DNA of 64,000 nt, from contig OX424568.1 of NCBI GenBank assembly GCA_949152475.1, forward strand, positions 6,857,667-6,921,666, in the 5' to 3' direction. Below the pieces are notes generated by a model that saw only the letters and a program-made list of their open reading frames with translations, searched no databases and had not been told where the DNA came from. Positions 29,151 through 41,986 of the stretch are shown here, piece after piece. The first letter of the stretch is position 1, and every line of letters begins with the position of its first letter. Origin of the DNA: Terebella lapidaria (taxonomy: Eukaryota; Annelida; Polychaeta; Terebellida; Terebellidae). The position numbers and the translations under genes were made by a program.

Positions 29151-31220
29151 TTTGTTCGAAGTTTTAGAGCAATTCCTGACGTGCGTCTGTTTAGGTTTTT
29201 ATTGTCACACTGTAGCATATGGACTACTAAATAGTTGTAATCAATATTTGGTGACATTCGATATAAATTTCCTACTTAGCAGCACTTTGTCAGGCAATAG
29301 ATTTGATCATATTTTTGCCAATTTTCACATTTATTCCATTGCCATGGTTACCAAAAATGACGTTTTCTATAAATGTCACCCTAATACAATGCATTACGGT
29401 AAACCTATCTTTATGTGCTAAATTATTGTATTTATATCGAATTATATCGAAAATGAGGCCAAATCAATGTTTTAATGGGTTTCGTAGATTATCTGGAGGT
29501 TGCCATGTTCAAGGGCGGTTGCCATAGTGACGGACATAATTGCCAACACTACATGTGGTAGAAATGAGACCCTGAGATCCTCCCCTTTCCATTGATACCA
29601 CATTCATGAATAAGTACTCTTGTGCATACGAAAATATATTTCAGACCGTTTGGCCTCCTGCCTAACATGGCTGAGTCGTGCACAAAAAAGGCAACGGTAC
29701 CGTGGCCATCTTGGTTCTTTTTCTGATTATGGTGTAAGTCAATACTAATCATCATATTACCATATTATACCTGTATATAAAATGTCGTGAAGATATTTTG
29801 AACACTCTCCCCTATAGAGAGTGTACATGTACAAGCTCAGTGGCTCACATTTAACGCCTGACAGGAAAATCCTCACAATTATATATGTCCGGGGGACATA
29901 ACAAAGGCTGAGGTATTGCGCAAACATCGGCGTCATATCGGGATACATCCGACACCAAAGTGCGAGAATTCCCATCCACTCCTGAACGAAATGTTTCATA
30001 TGTGAACTTTCTCCAAAACTTGGATAAACAGATCTATATAAGTTGCTTTAGTCCAAACTAGGCCCCTATTCTACATCGGGACCCCCGCTGGATCCGCCAC
30101 TGCCGTGCGTATCTAAGAATATGTGTATATTTGTAGGCGGAGCCTATCTGTTTTCACTTTTAACTTCCCGTCAAACAGACTTTGACTTCCAGTGATCACA
30201 GGTTGAAATAGACAAACTCACCCATGAATTATTTTTTTAGTTTCTTTTTGTGAGCAGAGTCGAAAACGATTTTACCACACTACTAGTTGTTAATAGTTTA
30301 TGAAATTTTCCAAACCACTAAATGTGTCACTGTGTGTGTGCATTATTCTGCTCTCAAACATTCTCGTAAATGTGAGCTACATGTATTTTGAAATGATTGA
30401 TATATGTTCCTGACATGTGCGATATTGCACATATATGTCGATTATTGTGATACATTGTTATTTTCATAATAGTTTAATGGAAATACACATACACGGGTTA
30501 ATGCTACTTACTCTAATGCGATTTATTCCAGATGTGCACATTTGCAGAAATTTCATGTGATACCCATATTTACAATACATTATTAGAGAAAACATGTCTA
30601 TAACTGGTATAAACAGTGAGTACAGAGAAAAACATAACATTCACACGTTTTAGGAAGCATTCCTGCATGAACATGGCTAACACCATCATGTGGATATCTT
30701 AATATCTACTCCATTGAGGGGAAAAGGACATCGACATTACAAGCCTATGAAGATTTAAGCATTGTTCACATTATAATGTTAATGCAGCCTTACAGCGTAC
30801 AACAGGATGAACTGACTTCTGAACAGAAAAACTAGTTCTGTCGATGCTCTATGTTATTTGGCAGGGTGTGAAAAGCCCAGAAGTAAGACCCGGTGCATGG
30901 ATTTACATGACACGCAACCATTAACACATGATAGCATTATCCTAATGATATGAGATGTATGTCACCTACTGTAACTTATACTTTATCTTTTACGGCACCA
31001 CTGGCGTATTCAGGAAATCTTGGATGCGGCCAACAGAAGGTTGGGGAACATTCATACATGTATTCTGAATTCTACAATAGCTACAATAGCTGTCATAAAA
31101 ATTACCAAATTTAACAAACGCAGAAGGAGCTGCGTTCAATCTTCTCAATCAGTTCAATCTCTACCCCCGCCTCCCATGTTTTTTCTTGGATCGCCCCCTG
31201 TGACAAAATTTCCTGCTCCA
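29151..31220. other. Intergenic stretch with one interspersed repeat
   Basis: 30130-30500 contains a copy of a repeat also present at 40866-41130: GCGGAGCCTATCTGTTTTCA, TTCACTTTTAACTTCCCGTC and GACTTCC-GTGATC in the same order and orientation. Otherwise no convincing genes or arrays are seen. The segment next to 31220 should hold the 3' untranslated region of FReD gene 2. Confidence 0.5.
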
Positions 31221-31459
31221 TTATATAGGTCGGATCGCCATCTGCATCGTTCTCAGTTCTGTCTTTCCCAACCAATGGTACCATCTAATTCCACGCACCC
31301 CAGGCAGGTCCCGCCCGAACTCTCCCGTGGGCGAAAGGTTGCTACAGGCGTCAAACCACCAGGCGGCTTGCCAAAGCTGGGCACAATGGACACTCTGCCC
31401 GTCATTGTCCCGGTCCACAGTGGAGAATGCGAGGTTGTTGTGGCGTGTCAGTGAGTCTC
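31221..31459 (-). CDS. FReD gene 2, exon 5 (C-terminal part of the fibrinogen domain)
   Basis: The exon follows acceptor CACTTGCAG and runs 239 nt to TAA at 31221-31223. It encodes [20 protein letters not shown], whose DRDND matches the calcium-binding loop of fibrinogen domains. It continues with [17 protein letters not shown] (the WWxxxC signature), GIRWYHW and MQMAIRP, close to the family's closing MKIRP. It joins exon 4 with a split glycine codon. The overlapping plus-strand frame of 144 codons is a shadow of this exon. Confidence 0.95.
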
Positions 31460-34400
31460 CTGCAAGTGAACAGCGCTCGGTATATAATTTTGACGTGTAC
31501 CTCGCACATAGACTATTACTTGAGATAATGATTGGGGGTAATTACGACCTTGTCGCATTTTTCCCTGGCTCAGCTCAGGGTTCGAATTTTTGGGTGGACT
31601 GTTGTGTTATTTCGATAGGTCCTTCAGACAAAGCATTTACCAGTATAGCGTTCATTGCAATCTAGTATTAAATGGGTTCCGGTTATACAATGAGTGATAA
31701 TATGGAACTTTAGGCCCAAGTACCTTATACTGCTGCTATTAGCAATACTCGTATACCGAAAAAATACCATATACATGTAATCCGTCTCACACCTCATTTA
31801 TTCAGGTTTCGAGGTTATGGCTGGACTGTTGTGCCTCTTCAATCCTTGTTGAATAGGAACAAACAGCGAAATTTACTTGGGCCGCACTTTGAGTGTGACT
31901 GTTTAAGTACATCACTTGATCTGGGGTGATAGTGTTAACGCTTTTGAAAGGACCGTAATCATCAATGCAATAACTTTAACATTATATTATGAGCATTTAG
32001 TAAGTCATATGCGGTGTATCTCATGATAATCTTGAGCAAGACCCAAGATAATCTCGCGTCTTAAAGCTCAAGGTTATGGACGCCTGAAAAATGAATTCGC
32101 CCATGTACACCAACTGCCTAGGGGTAGGGAATATGCATCTTTTATGAACATATAGGAATTAATATATGGCGAATCTTCCATTTCACCTAAGATGACTTTG
32201 AATGCATAAACTCAAGACCAATCATTTAGAGACGAACCCTGGAAGATATAGGAAGTGCACAAACATGAGGAACGGTGTATTATGCATGTTTTGGATTTAC
32301 TGAACGCACAGTCATGTTCCTTACAAACTTAGGGTCAGTTTGACCATTCATGCTCTCAAGAATAATCTGAGAAAAGTACCATATACGTTTATGTAGTAGT
32401 AGTATATAGTGGGGTTTATGATGACAATAATTACTCGCTTGAATGATTGAACTACAAGTCAAATCACAGGGCGAGTGCCAGTGAAAATTCAGGTTACAGC
32501 ACGAACATTCAACAGAGTATAACTTCCAAGACTTCGGCCCATGGGCCCATGTATCGCAGGTTACTCATTGTTCTTACTCATTGTTCATTAACTCACCCAT
32601 TGAATGAATACCATATTTAACATGTCTGACACATTTTTTAAATCTAAATTCACTTAAGAACAAGGAGTAACCTGCGATACATGGGCCGAACTTTAACATC
32701 AGAGGAAACAGTTTGACTCGGACATCACATGATTGTGGTATTGAACAAATCAAAGCTGCGCAGCAAGCGTTATACGGAAAGGTCATGTTACACATGATCA
32801 TTCACACAGTTATAGGACAAAGTTTGTCCAATTTCCGGAAGTGGTGGACCAGGAGGAAATTACGTACCCGCATTTCCCGAATAGTCGCCGATATGCAGGC
32901 GATAGAGAGTGCTTTCATCGCCAATCTGAAAGTCGTCGTATTCCGCGTAAGCACTTCGGTTATCATAGCTCGTCATGTCAAAACGCAGCCGATATCTTTT
33001 TCCAGGAACCCATGAAGTGATCCGATGCATAAACTCGTTCCCTGTATATACAGATGACTTTGAGCATACGTTTCATGCATGTCAAATTTGGAGGATGTAT
33101 AATTATATTGTGGAGGAACGGAATGAAACTATGATTGTTTTGCTGTATTCATTGATACAGCTAATCTTGCGTGTCAGATACAGGTGGAAGATACATGTAT
33201 GTTACAAGAAGCAACCACGAGATGTCATGTGTTAGTTCCTGCGTTAAGTTTTTCCCTTTGTGAAAACATTTGAATATGCCCCACATAACATCGTTATATA
33301 AAAGTGCTGCTAATATCCTAAATATCAATTGTAATACTCCTGTCACAAATGCAGAAATTACACATTTAGTAGTAGGGACAAATAATATACACACGGAGGG
33401 AAATATAGGAGCAATAAATGTCTGCATGGTTCATCTCTAATGCTAAATTGGTGTCAGTTTTAATAATTCGTACCTGCCCAAAATTCGCCGATTACGTCAC
33501 CAAATCCCGTTTTGTAGTTGTACCAATCTCTGTTGAAGTCAACTGAACCATCTATTCTCCGTAACAACACCTGGAACAACAACGTGCACTGATACAGGAA
33601 TACATATACGTTAACAGTGACTCCCTCAAGGACTACAAATTTCAACACTGTCGCATCTGGTGATCCCACGTACCATCCAGCCACCATTACTGGTTGTCAT
33701 GTCGCAGTATACACGCTTTTCCCAAAACCCTGGGTTAATCTGGTGCACTCCCGATCCGCCTTGTACATCTGTGCAGTCAGACACTGGAATAAATTCAATC
33801 ACGGGCATGTGTTGTTGAGAACCATGTAATCCTCTATTCAATCGGTATCGATTTGCTTTGTCATTAAGATATTTCATGACTTACGTTTTCATGCCATACA
33901 TAAAACATATGGACCATAACGTGATAGTGGTGAATCCTGACGACTTGGACTAAAGTTAACCAGTTATGGTATAAGGCTACAGAAATTGATGCATTTCAAA
34001 TATATGCTTCGTTGTATCGTGGTATAGGTATTGCAAATTGTCGCATCCATGAACCGGATCTAATTAACTGATATATCATTATAACATTGGCGTGATTTCT
34101 GATGACCTGGAATGTCTCACCATAGTGTAATTGTTGTACTATGGTATGCAGCTGATTTTCAACGTTAGCGGCATGCATCACTAGTGTTTGGTTCATCGCA
34201 AGCAAAGATTCCTCCTCGCGAGCTGTGTTTCGTTGATCATCTTGTTGGTCTCGTCTGCTCGGTCATCCACAGAACTGCTAAGTTTGTACGTGTACCAAAA
34301 ATTGGCGCCCAGCAGCCCGATGACCAGAAGTATCAAAACCGCCATTGGTAGCGTGTAGATCAGAAGTAACCTCTTCAGTAATCTGGTCTGATTCTGATCA

Positions 34401-34510
34401 GCTGTCTTCATGAAGTTGATCAGATTTCGATTGCTGGATGTTTGATGAGCCTTGATGTTACTGGTTGTCTGCTCTCCCATGGACTCATACTGCGCCATTT
34501 CTGATTCCAT
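31221..34510 (-). CDS. FReD gene 2: type II membrane fibrinogen-related protein
   Basis: Five exons: 34121-34510, 33674-33783, 33474-33570, 32868-33041 and 31221-31459. The order is cytoplasmic tail, TM helix ([20 protein letters not shown]), stalk, then a FReD of about 205 residues. The latter has all four expected cysteines of the domain, the DRDND calcium loop and a WWFDAC signature. Intron phases 1, 0, 1, 1 match gene 1 wherever both are visible. The likely role, by analogy with FIBCD1, is a surface pattern-recognition lectin; the ligand is unknown. ATG at 34510 is chosen because GGACAG, a possible acceptor, sits 12 bases upstream and the gene 1 start aligns. The stalk shows an apparent one-base frame slip near 34215-34230, so the gene may be a young pseudogene, a variant allele, or carry a sequence error. 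Confidence 0.85.
31713..31883. mobile_element. Degenerate relative of palindromic MITE family P
   Basis: Begins GGCCCAAGTACCTTATACTG and ends TTTACTTGGGCC, with the interior poorly matched to copies A-D. It lies in the last intron of FReD gene 2. The assignment rests on the outer 12-18 bases only. Confidence 0.5.
32536..32688. mobile_element. MITE with GGCCCATGTATCGCAGG ends (153 bp)
   Basis: The left end contains GGCCCATGTATCGCAGGTTA, preceded by a partial duplication of GGCCCATG. The right end is its exact reversal followed by CG. The interior has a local duplication of ACTCATTGTTC. Its GGCCCA start and general layout resemble family P, but the sequence differs, so it is a sister family. 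It lies in the last intron of FReD gene 2. Confidence 0.85.
32868..33041 (-). CDS. FReD gene 2, exon 4 (fibrinogen-like domain, third part)
   Basis: The 174-nt exon encodes [38 protein letters not shown] and [13 protein letters not shown]. The donor GCGG|GTACGT and acceptor TATATACAG are good, and phases are 1 in and 1 out. The YSGNAG-DSL junction with exon 5 is the canonical fibrinogen-domain sequence, stronger than the YFGTAG of gene 1. Confidence 0.95.
33474..33570 (-). CDS. FReD gene 2, exon 3 (fibrinogen-like domain, second part)
   Basis: The 97-nt exon encodes [18 protein letters not shown] and then [14 protein letters not shown], in phase with its neighbours. The acceptor is TTGTTGTTCCAG and the donor GCAG|GTACGA. 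Nucleotide similarity to exon 3 of gene 1 is very high across the full exon, supporting recent duplication or gene conversion. Confidence 0.95.
33674..33783 (-). CDS. FReD gene 2, exon 2 (start of fibrinogen-like domain)
   Basis: The 110-nt exon encodes [19 protein letters not shown], then [13 protein letters not shown]. The acceptor is TGAATTTATTCCAG and the donor ATG|GTACGT. It carries the first domain cysteine pair, and the standard NGGW instead of the CGGW of gene 1. It matches exon 2 of gene 1 in length and phase. Confidence 0.95.
34121..34510 (-). CDS. FReD gene 2, exon 1: tail, TM helix and stalk, with a frame slip
   Basis: Starts [14 protein letters not shown], so the YESM tyrosine motif matches YESI of gene 1. 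The helix is followed by [20 protein letters not shown], identical in plan to gene 1. In this frame a stop comes soon after [10 protein letters not shown] different frame then carries [20 protein letters not shown] and HTIVQQLHY up to a good donor, TATG|GTGAGA, in the phase required by exon 2. The exon is 390 nt, whereas phase needs 3n+1, consistent with one base lost. No 18-residue repeat array is seen. Confidence 0.8.
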
Positions 34511-34925
34511 CTTGATAACTGTCCGAATGTAATGAAACATGTCTTGCAAAGAGCGCGGGATATGCTAGTATTCGAAATGGGACAATTAGTGATATTCTCA
34601 TTATACTGTAGAGTTAGGGGAAAAACAAAGGGGCGATAATACCGAATTTCCAATAGTGCAATGGGTGTATACAATGATGTATTACATTAAATGTATTATG
34701 GCAGGCCCCCACAAAACACCCTCCGTTCTCTTTACTTTCACACTGACTTAGTCACTAGCTATATGGTCATATATACCGCTATACGCTCCTTCCGTTCAGG
34801 GCCCGCCCACCCCGCCCACCCTGCACTCCATCATATGATATGGTCACATTTACCATTACAAACACCATCCTTGCTTTCAAGAAACTCACCACAATTGACC
34901 TTACGACTGCCATGTTTGAACATCT

Positions 34926-35052
34926 GGCGCAAGTATCATACACTGCGCCTTCCTCTATATTCAATAACGATTAAAAAGGTGACAGAGACGGATTAAATGG
35001 CATTCATTTAGTGGATGAGTAGTATTAAGGCGCAGTGTATGATACTTGGGCC
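34926..35052. mobile_element. Palindromic MITE, family P, copy C (127 bp)
   Basis: GGCGCAAGTATCATACACTG at the left and CAGTGTATGATACTTGGGCC at the right. The interior has CTCTATATTCAATAACGATT then GGATGAGTAGTATTAAGGCG. It lies about 420 bp upstream of FReD gene 2's first coding exon, in the same orientation as copies A and D. Confidence 0.92.
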
Positions 35053-35284
35053 GAACTTCATTTCTGTGAAGCGTACACCTCGGACAAATATTACCGAACA
35101 ATAGTGATCCCCTCGGACAAACAACTCAAAACATACACCGCCGTAAGGTCAATACTCCGAACATTTGACTTGGTGCAGCCAATTTATCACCACGGCGCAA
35201 ACTCACGCTGCTCACTGCAGACTGGGTACAAATTATCCAGACTGAGCAGAAGATTTCGGCCCGCCAATTACTCAGTTTTCATAT

Positions 35285-36480
35285 TAAGGTATGTATCAAC
35301 CCATTACCGCTTGTGACAAGATTTTGATGATGAAAATAAAAAAACCTAACATCAAACACTTTCGGAATAGAAACAAAGCCCGATCAAACTTTTATATCTG
35401 AAGCCACACTGGCGTCATCAGGGGCAGACAGTGTATAAATATAGTTGTTTCTACTGTACACCAGATGAAATTAGTGCACAACTACCCAATAACTTACTAA
35501 AACAATTTAGAAATTTAGAAGAAAAAAAATAGAAAATTAATTATCTAGTCAGTGGTTGATCAACAGCTATTGCTAGATAAAGCTGTGCTCTCAACGAAAT
35601 ACAACATTTTCGGGATGAGAACAAAGAATATTCACAGCAAAACCCAATCTGGCGTCATCAGGGGTAGACAGTTTTGTTGCCCGTGAATCACCAGTCTGTG
35701 CGTGGCGGCTGTTTTGATTTTTCGACAGGTCGGCGATTGTGAGTATCTTCACTCCTAGACTGCTTCACTATAGGACTTATATTCGCACATTCGGAAAGGT
35801 AGTGGATATATTGTCACTTGAGGGGTGACCTTGAATTATATGACCTCCAGCGAATCTGAAACGTCAAAACTCTAAATTTTTGGAGTCCGTACATTTCTCC
35901 AATAACTTCTGAGGCATTGAGCTAATTGCTAAGTTGCCACCTGTATGCCTCATGGACAAAATCGTCATTTATGAGGGGTCGAGGTGAAAACTTTCGATTA
36001 CAATGATCAACCCATTACCCTCAATGACAACAGCAAACGTAAAATACATTATTTTGGAACAGAAGCAAAGCGCGATCGCCTATTAAATTTAACACACAAG
36101 CGTTAGCAGGATATACGGTGTGTAAAGTGTAGTTTGTCGTACTGTACACCTGGTGGAATTAGTGTACAACTGCCCAGCGACATATTGAAATATTTCGGAA
36201 ATCCGACACAAAACCCATGAAATAGATAGTTTATATTATCCCCGGATAGATCTAACGTTCACTAGCAGTGACACTGGTGAAGTCGTATGAGTGCAAGTAT
36301 CAATCTATTAAGAGATACAACCAGATTTTGATCATGACAATAGCAAACCTGAAATATATCCTTTGCAACAAAAACAAAGCCAAACCGAATAGTTTATCCA
36401 AAGACACACCGGCGTCATCAAGATCAAGCAGTGTGTATTAGCACGCCAACAATTTATGTATTGTATCAATTTATCGCATT
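35285..36480. repeat. Degenerate tandem array, about 4 units
   Basis: Recurring blocks in order are ATCAACCCATTACC, ACAAAGCC-GATC, CACACTGGCGTCATCA, GGGGCAGACAGTGT and TGTACACCAGATGAAATTAG. They start near 35294, 35590, 36008 and 36300, with uneven spacing. Old and non-coding. It lies upstream of FReD gene 2. Confidence 0.65.
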
Positions 36481-39400
36481 TACCAGGACCAGGACCCTAA
36501 GTATACTAACGCAGAATTCGATTTTTTACCAGCAATAACGCGAATCGGGTGACCACTTCTACCTTGTTATCTGTTCCGTACTTTTAGCTATACATATTTG
36601 CTAACTATCATAATAAATAATCATTATATCCTAATATTATCAATTGGACGGGCACATAGCAATCACAGACACATTTTGGAATAAATTTGAACAAAATTTA
36701 ATTAGTTATTGAAATAAAGAACGTGTACGGCAGTATGATTTGTGTGAAAATGAAAATTCCTGGACCACCCTTAACTCGATTCGATTTGCGTGATTTGAAT
36801 GACATTGTAAAGAGTCGCCATGCTTATACAAAAAAAGAAAAAAGGTACTGAACAGGTAATAGATGGGTTGATGACAAAGTGCCTTTTTATCTAAATTAGT
36901 CACCATGAAAATTTGAAAGTTCTGTAATGAAAAATATGGCATTCTGCCATGAAATATTTTCAACTAAATATATGTATCAGAAATATCGGCAAGATTACAG
37001 CATGGATAATTGATATTCCACATTCAAATGGTTGTCATCTACATACCTGAAATTCGTGCCAAAATATCAGAAGAAAAACCAGTTGCCAAACACACACTAC
37101 CAGTAAACCGCTTGATCTGAGGATGGCAGAGAAGTCAAATGACCTGGGCCTTGTGTATCGTATTTATAGCAGACGTTTGAAAGGAGAAACTAAATAAGAA
37201 AAAGCTTATCACTGGTAAATAATTGTTGACGCAGTTCGTGTGCCATTAAGTTCTACTAAATTGTCCCACACGCCCTTAGACATTGTGTAAGGGTAGCAAC
37301 ACACAGAGACACATAGAGACATGATCTATTCATGTTCGAGGGACATCCCCTAAAATAATGTCACCTGGAAAAAATTGACAATTTGTGTCCAAACTTTTAC
37401 CAAATAACAACAGCTAGTGGGGTCCCACTCTGGGAGGCTGACATTCGAAATACCTTTTACTGTTTTCAGACTTTTGAACAATCATCACTGTAGCAATGGC
37501 ATTTTGCATTTGAGAAAAAAAAATGGATTGCATTTCCTCTTCATTTTGGAAGTATGGTAAAGTTTTATCCCCAAACATCCCCAAAATGGGTAATTTTAGG
37601 CTATTTTTACTCAAATTTATTTCGAATAAAATGACGAAAAACAATTCAGGAATTCTTTTCTACCAAATGACCGGCGTGATTGTTTTTTTTATATGGAAAA
37701 CATGAAGGTCGCCATGCTGATTGTTGATCTATGAATTCCAGATTAGATAATTTCACTGAAGTGTACTCAACTGATTAAACCTTTATCTCATACTCATGTC
37801 AAACAGATGAAGAATAACATCACTTGAGTAATTCGAAACATAAAAATGTACAAAATACATTTACAGAACAGTTCAATTCGTATCTGTGGAACGATTCATT
37901 GAGCGATTCATTGAATGTTTCATGACTTTGAGTGAATGTCGTAGTATGACACCCTTAGACAGTAGAGGAAAAGATAAAATGAACAGGAAAGTTATGATCA
38001 ACTATTTCCAGTAATAAACCAAATTATTTTCAGCCGTCAAATGAAGAGAAACAATGAACAACGAAAGGAAAAATGTCCAGAGATGATAACATGATAAATA
38101 TACTGAAAAACAAAATGTTGGCGGAATGACAAAGACCCAGGATAAATATAGCTTTCAGAAAAACGTGAACTCATTGATGCGTTCGTTGCGTCACTGGCAT
38201 TGTGTGAGAGCAGCCACATGAAGCTCAAGTAATATATTTCTCTTGGAGGGACATCCCCAAAGCATTCACACAAACCCGGAAGATGTACAACATGGTACAT
38301 TCCTCAAACTGCTTTTTTTTCGTTATCTGGGAAGGTCGAACTAACGGAACTTCATTGCATGTATTTTCATGAAATGTAGTACTTAACGTTTGTTATTGGA
38401 ATCATCAAACTTTGGCTGTATTGGTGGTAATAGATTGATACTTACATCCAGCCATTTGTGGGTCAAGTAAATACCGTCATAAAGAGGGCATCTCCGCCAC
38501 ACTTTTTAGACGGCAAGTTCAGAGCAACCAACTTGTGTTAATTTAAAATAACAAATCAATGCACAGAAAATATCTGCTACATGCAATGTGATTATTTCTC
38601 AAGTGGGCCTAGTATAATAACATGACTTGCATAATTATGTACCAACCATAACACACCATAACATTTTTAAAAGTGGAATGATTGGTTTTTGGTTCTCCGG
38701 TTGAAAGTGATCGATAGCTGTCCTCAGAGCAGCTGTACAGCGCAAAAGTTCCAATGCGAACACGAATTTGTCTAAACTTGAGATTGAGAATCCGATTTTG
38801 AAAATAGTTTCGCACGAAACGGTTCCTACGTAGTGATGCAAAATTAACAAAAATAGCTGAAATTTAGAAAAGTGCACAGCCCTATCAATCGATACTCTTG
38901 GTATGTTAACTCTAACTCTACGAACTCCATGGTATATTATAGTGATGGAACCCTAAATATTCTATTTGATCCATCGTGAAATTCATATCTTTGTTTATGT
39001 TAGCGCAGATGTACACAATCCGTTCACATCGTGCGTTTTCAAGGTATTTTCAAACTCCACTGCAGGGTCATGTGTTCGGTTTTTTTGCGGGGTTCTAGCG
39101 GTGCTACGTCATCCATGCTAGCCGATTGATTGATAACGAATTCCAGAAACATATTATTCCACTTTAACCGACTCGTTCATTTATATCACGGCCAAAATTG
39201 GGACCGTTTTCAAGAAATTTTGCAGTAGCAGAGTCACAGTAGCTTCAGTTCGCAGACATCTCTTCTTTATAGAAGACCACCCAATAATTTCATTAACAGG
39301 AAGCAATGACGTAATCTATTACTTGTACCCCTGACCTGGCTACAAGACCTCTCTGTATCATTACTATCAAAATGCTCTAAAAAGAACAACGATATTGGCA

Positions 39401-40149
39401 CAGTCAAACGAGAAGTTATAAAAGGTGCCTTTGCCTTGACCTTTCAACGACCTTGAAATTGAAAAATACCCATTCAGCTGAGAACTACCATTTTTTGACA
39501 TTGTGTCATAAATCGTTCATTCCACTGATAATCCCTTCTAGCCCTTGGGCCAACATGTCATCATTTCTACATGTAATGCTATTGATATTCGGTTTTTGAT
39601 TTTAATGAAGCTGTGGTTCGATAATCTATCACCATGGCTTTGCGCCGTTTTGATTTTTTACTTTGACGGAACAAATGACCTCTAGTACCGTTTGCGCTAT
39701 GTTTTCCATTACTGTCCTCTGTATAGATATTAAATAAACAGATATTCATAAATAACCAAATGGGTACGGTATGAGCGGGAAACATGCAGGTATAAAATAA
39801 AGCAGATAAATTCGTTCGCATGTGTATCCTATCTAAATCATGTACCTTTAATGTACTTGTATATGTTGATTTTCGTAACCTGCATGATATTTGTAGTGAC
39901 CAATGTCTCTATTGCAGGAGCTTAGTATTATTATATATCTTGATTGTAAACAAACAACCACAAAGGTAAATACTTTCATAGATGCAGTATATATGTACAA
40001 CGATTGTACATCAATTCCATATTTTACAATATTTGCAACACACGAGATTATGTGGATATCTGAGTACGATGTTAATACCCCAAACGCGGAAAAGGTTAAA
40101 GGTTAAAGATAACTTTAAAGACAACTAGAAAATATAATTTCAAATGGAA
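36481..40149. other. Intergenic stretch, one weak duplicated segment
   Basis: About 37260-37370 and 37945-38290 share CCCTTAGACA, GAGGGACATCCCC and nearby words, suggesting an old duplication. No domain-bearing frame, tRNA or terminal repeats were recognised in the rest. Confidence 0.4.
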
Positions 40150-40850
40150 AATGTCTTGGTGACGCAGCACAGATATTTCTGATGCATCACAAATCATTTC
40201 TGATGCAGGTGAAAAATTTCTGCTGCAGCCAAACCTATTTCTGCTGATGTTGAAGTATTTGTGATCCATATTGCCTTACATATCACACCGGTTTTCCTTT
40301 CACAAAACTAAAAAAACATTATTGAATTACCTCGCAGCAGAAATATTTGTGCTGCATCAGAAATCATTTGTGATGCGTCACAAATAGTGTATGCTGCATC
40401 AGAAATCATTTGTGACGCGACAAAAATATTTGTGCTGCATCAGAAATCATTTGTGATGCGTCTGCGTCAGAAATTGTGACTCGTCAAAAATATTTGTGCT
40501 GTGTCAGAAATCATTTTTATGCGTCAAAAATATTTGTGCTGCATCAAAAATAATCTGTGACACATCAGAAATATTTTTGCTGCATCAGAAACAATTTATG
40601 AACTGTCAGAAATATTTGTGCTGCATCAGAAACAATTTATGACGTGCCAGAAATATTTGCGCTGCGTCAGAAATGATTTGATGCATCAAAGATATTTGTG
40701 CTGCATCAGAAATCATTTGTGACGCATCAGAAATATTTGTGGCGCGTCAGAAATATTTGTGATTTGTCAGAAATATTTGTGATGCGTGAAATATTGTGCT
40801 GCATCAGGAATCATTTGTGACGCGTCACAAAAATTTGTGACGTCCATGAA
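40150..40850. repeat. Minisatellite-like array, unit about 40 bp
   Basis: Many variants of AAATATTTGTGCTGCATCAG followed by AAATCATTTGTGACGCGTC alternate head to tail. Half-units of about 20 bp are themselves similar, so the array grew from a shorter word (GCATCAGAAAT). Units differ in sequence and length. Non-coding. Confidence 0.88.
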
Positions 40851-40865
40851 TTTTGTTAGAATTTT

Positions 40866-41130
40866 TGCAAGCGGAGCCTATCTGTTTTCACTTTTACCTT
40901 CCTGTCTAACCGACCTTGACTTCCGGTGATCCCGGTGGTCAGCCACTACGCACTCCAAGTAGAAATAGACAAAAAAACTAATGTTTTGCTTAATTTTGTG
41001 TGAATATGATCGAGTACGATTCTAGCTAATGTATAATTTAACCACAGGCTACTAATGATAGTTGTTATAACTTTCCAGACCAAAATACGCGAACATTCAT
41101 CATGCAATTACGTGTGTAACGAATGAAAAA
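40866..41130 (+). repeat. Interspersed repeat, second copy of the 30130-30500 family
   Basis: AAGCGGAGCCTATCTGTTTT, CACTTTTACCTTCC and GAAATAGACAAA match 30130-30500 in order and orientation. It begins at the edge of the minisatellite. Non-coding, with no termini recognised. Confidence 0.6.
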
Positions 41131-41977
41131 TGCCTATACGATCTATTTGGTGATAGATTAGCCAATAGGTGAATTAAACTAAACTTCATACTGACGGCAT
41201 GAATGTACGATAATCATCGGATGTTTTTGGAAGGTTTATCTGTGATTTTCCCTCCAGTAACTAATTAGCTTTGGTGACTTCCCGTCTAGTAGCGGGACTG
41301 CTTGTCCACCGTGGACAGAGGAGTATTACGCAGGGGTGGATTTAGGAATATTAGAAGGGGGTCCAAGAGGTAAATGTATATCATATTTTGCATTTCAGAC
41401 GTATTTAGAAACTCAACAGCGCAACATCCCACCCAAATATATTATGAGGTTTACCAATGCTGGTATTGATCTTCGGACGGATTTTCATATTTTACCGTTC
41501 TTTCTTTATTATCTGTGTCTGACCTGGCGAGCTGCCAAATCATAACGCACCGTCTGAGTGGTTGACCCGCTGCTGACAGAAATCGTGGTGTTTGAGTAGT
41601 ATTGTGCTGACTGCCCTAAGTTATTGTGCGAGTGTGAATTCATCTCGATCAAAATTTTCTTAGCTGATCAAGATTATGACTAACTTCTCCGATTGATTGT
41701 TGCACTGTATCAGCGTTGATGATGGGACAGGAGCGAAGTTGACTTTGTTTACGGGAGCTCTTGGTCCGCGGTACAAAAGTCTACTGGCGCGCACACACAA
41801 AATCCCGTCCATACGCCATGTCAGGGGTTTGAAACTTGAAAGAAAACTGGTCATAACACGTACCCTGTATACATGTACAACAAAACGATGTGCATTAGGT
41901 AGTTGTACACAGGATATATTTAACTAATTCAGTTAACTGAAACATGTTTTTTCATGTTAATCATTCCTCGAATACTG
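41131..41977. other. Spacer, nothing recognised
   Basis: Only short frames without domain similarity. The segment ends at the target duplication of the Mutator-like element. Confidence 0.4.
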
Positions 41978-41986
41978 TGTGCATCA

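Noticed and set aside
31020-31454. Plus-strand 144-codon frame
   Set aside because: Antisense shadow of FReD gene 2 exon 5, which has strong domain motifs and splice signals.
40150-40850. Possible CRISPR array
   Set aside because: Units are contiguous and degenerate with no unique spacers; animal nuclear context.
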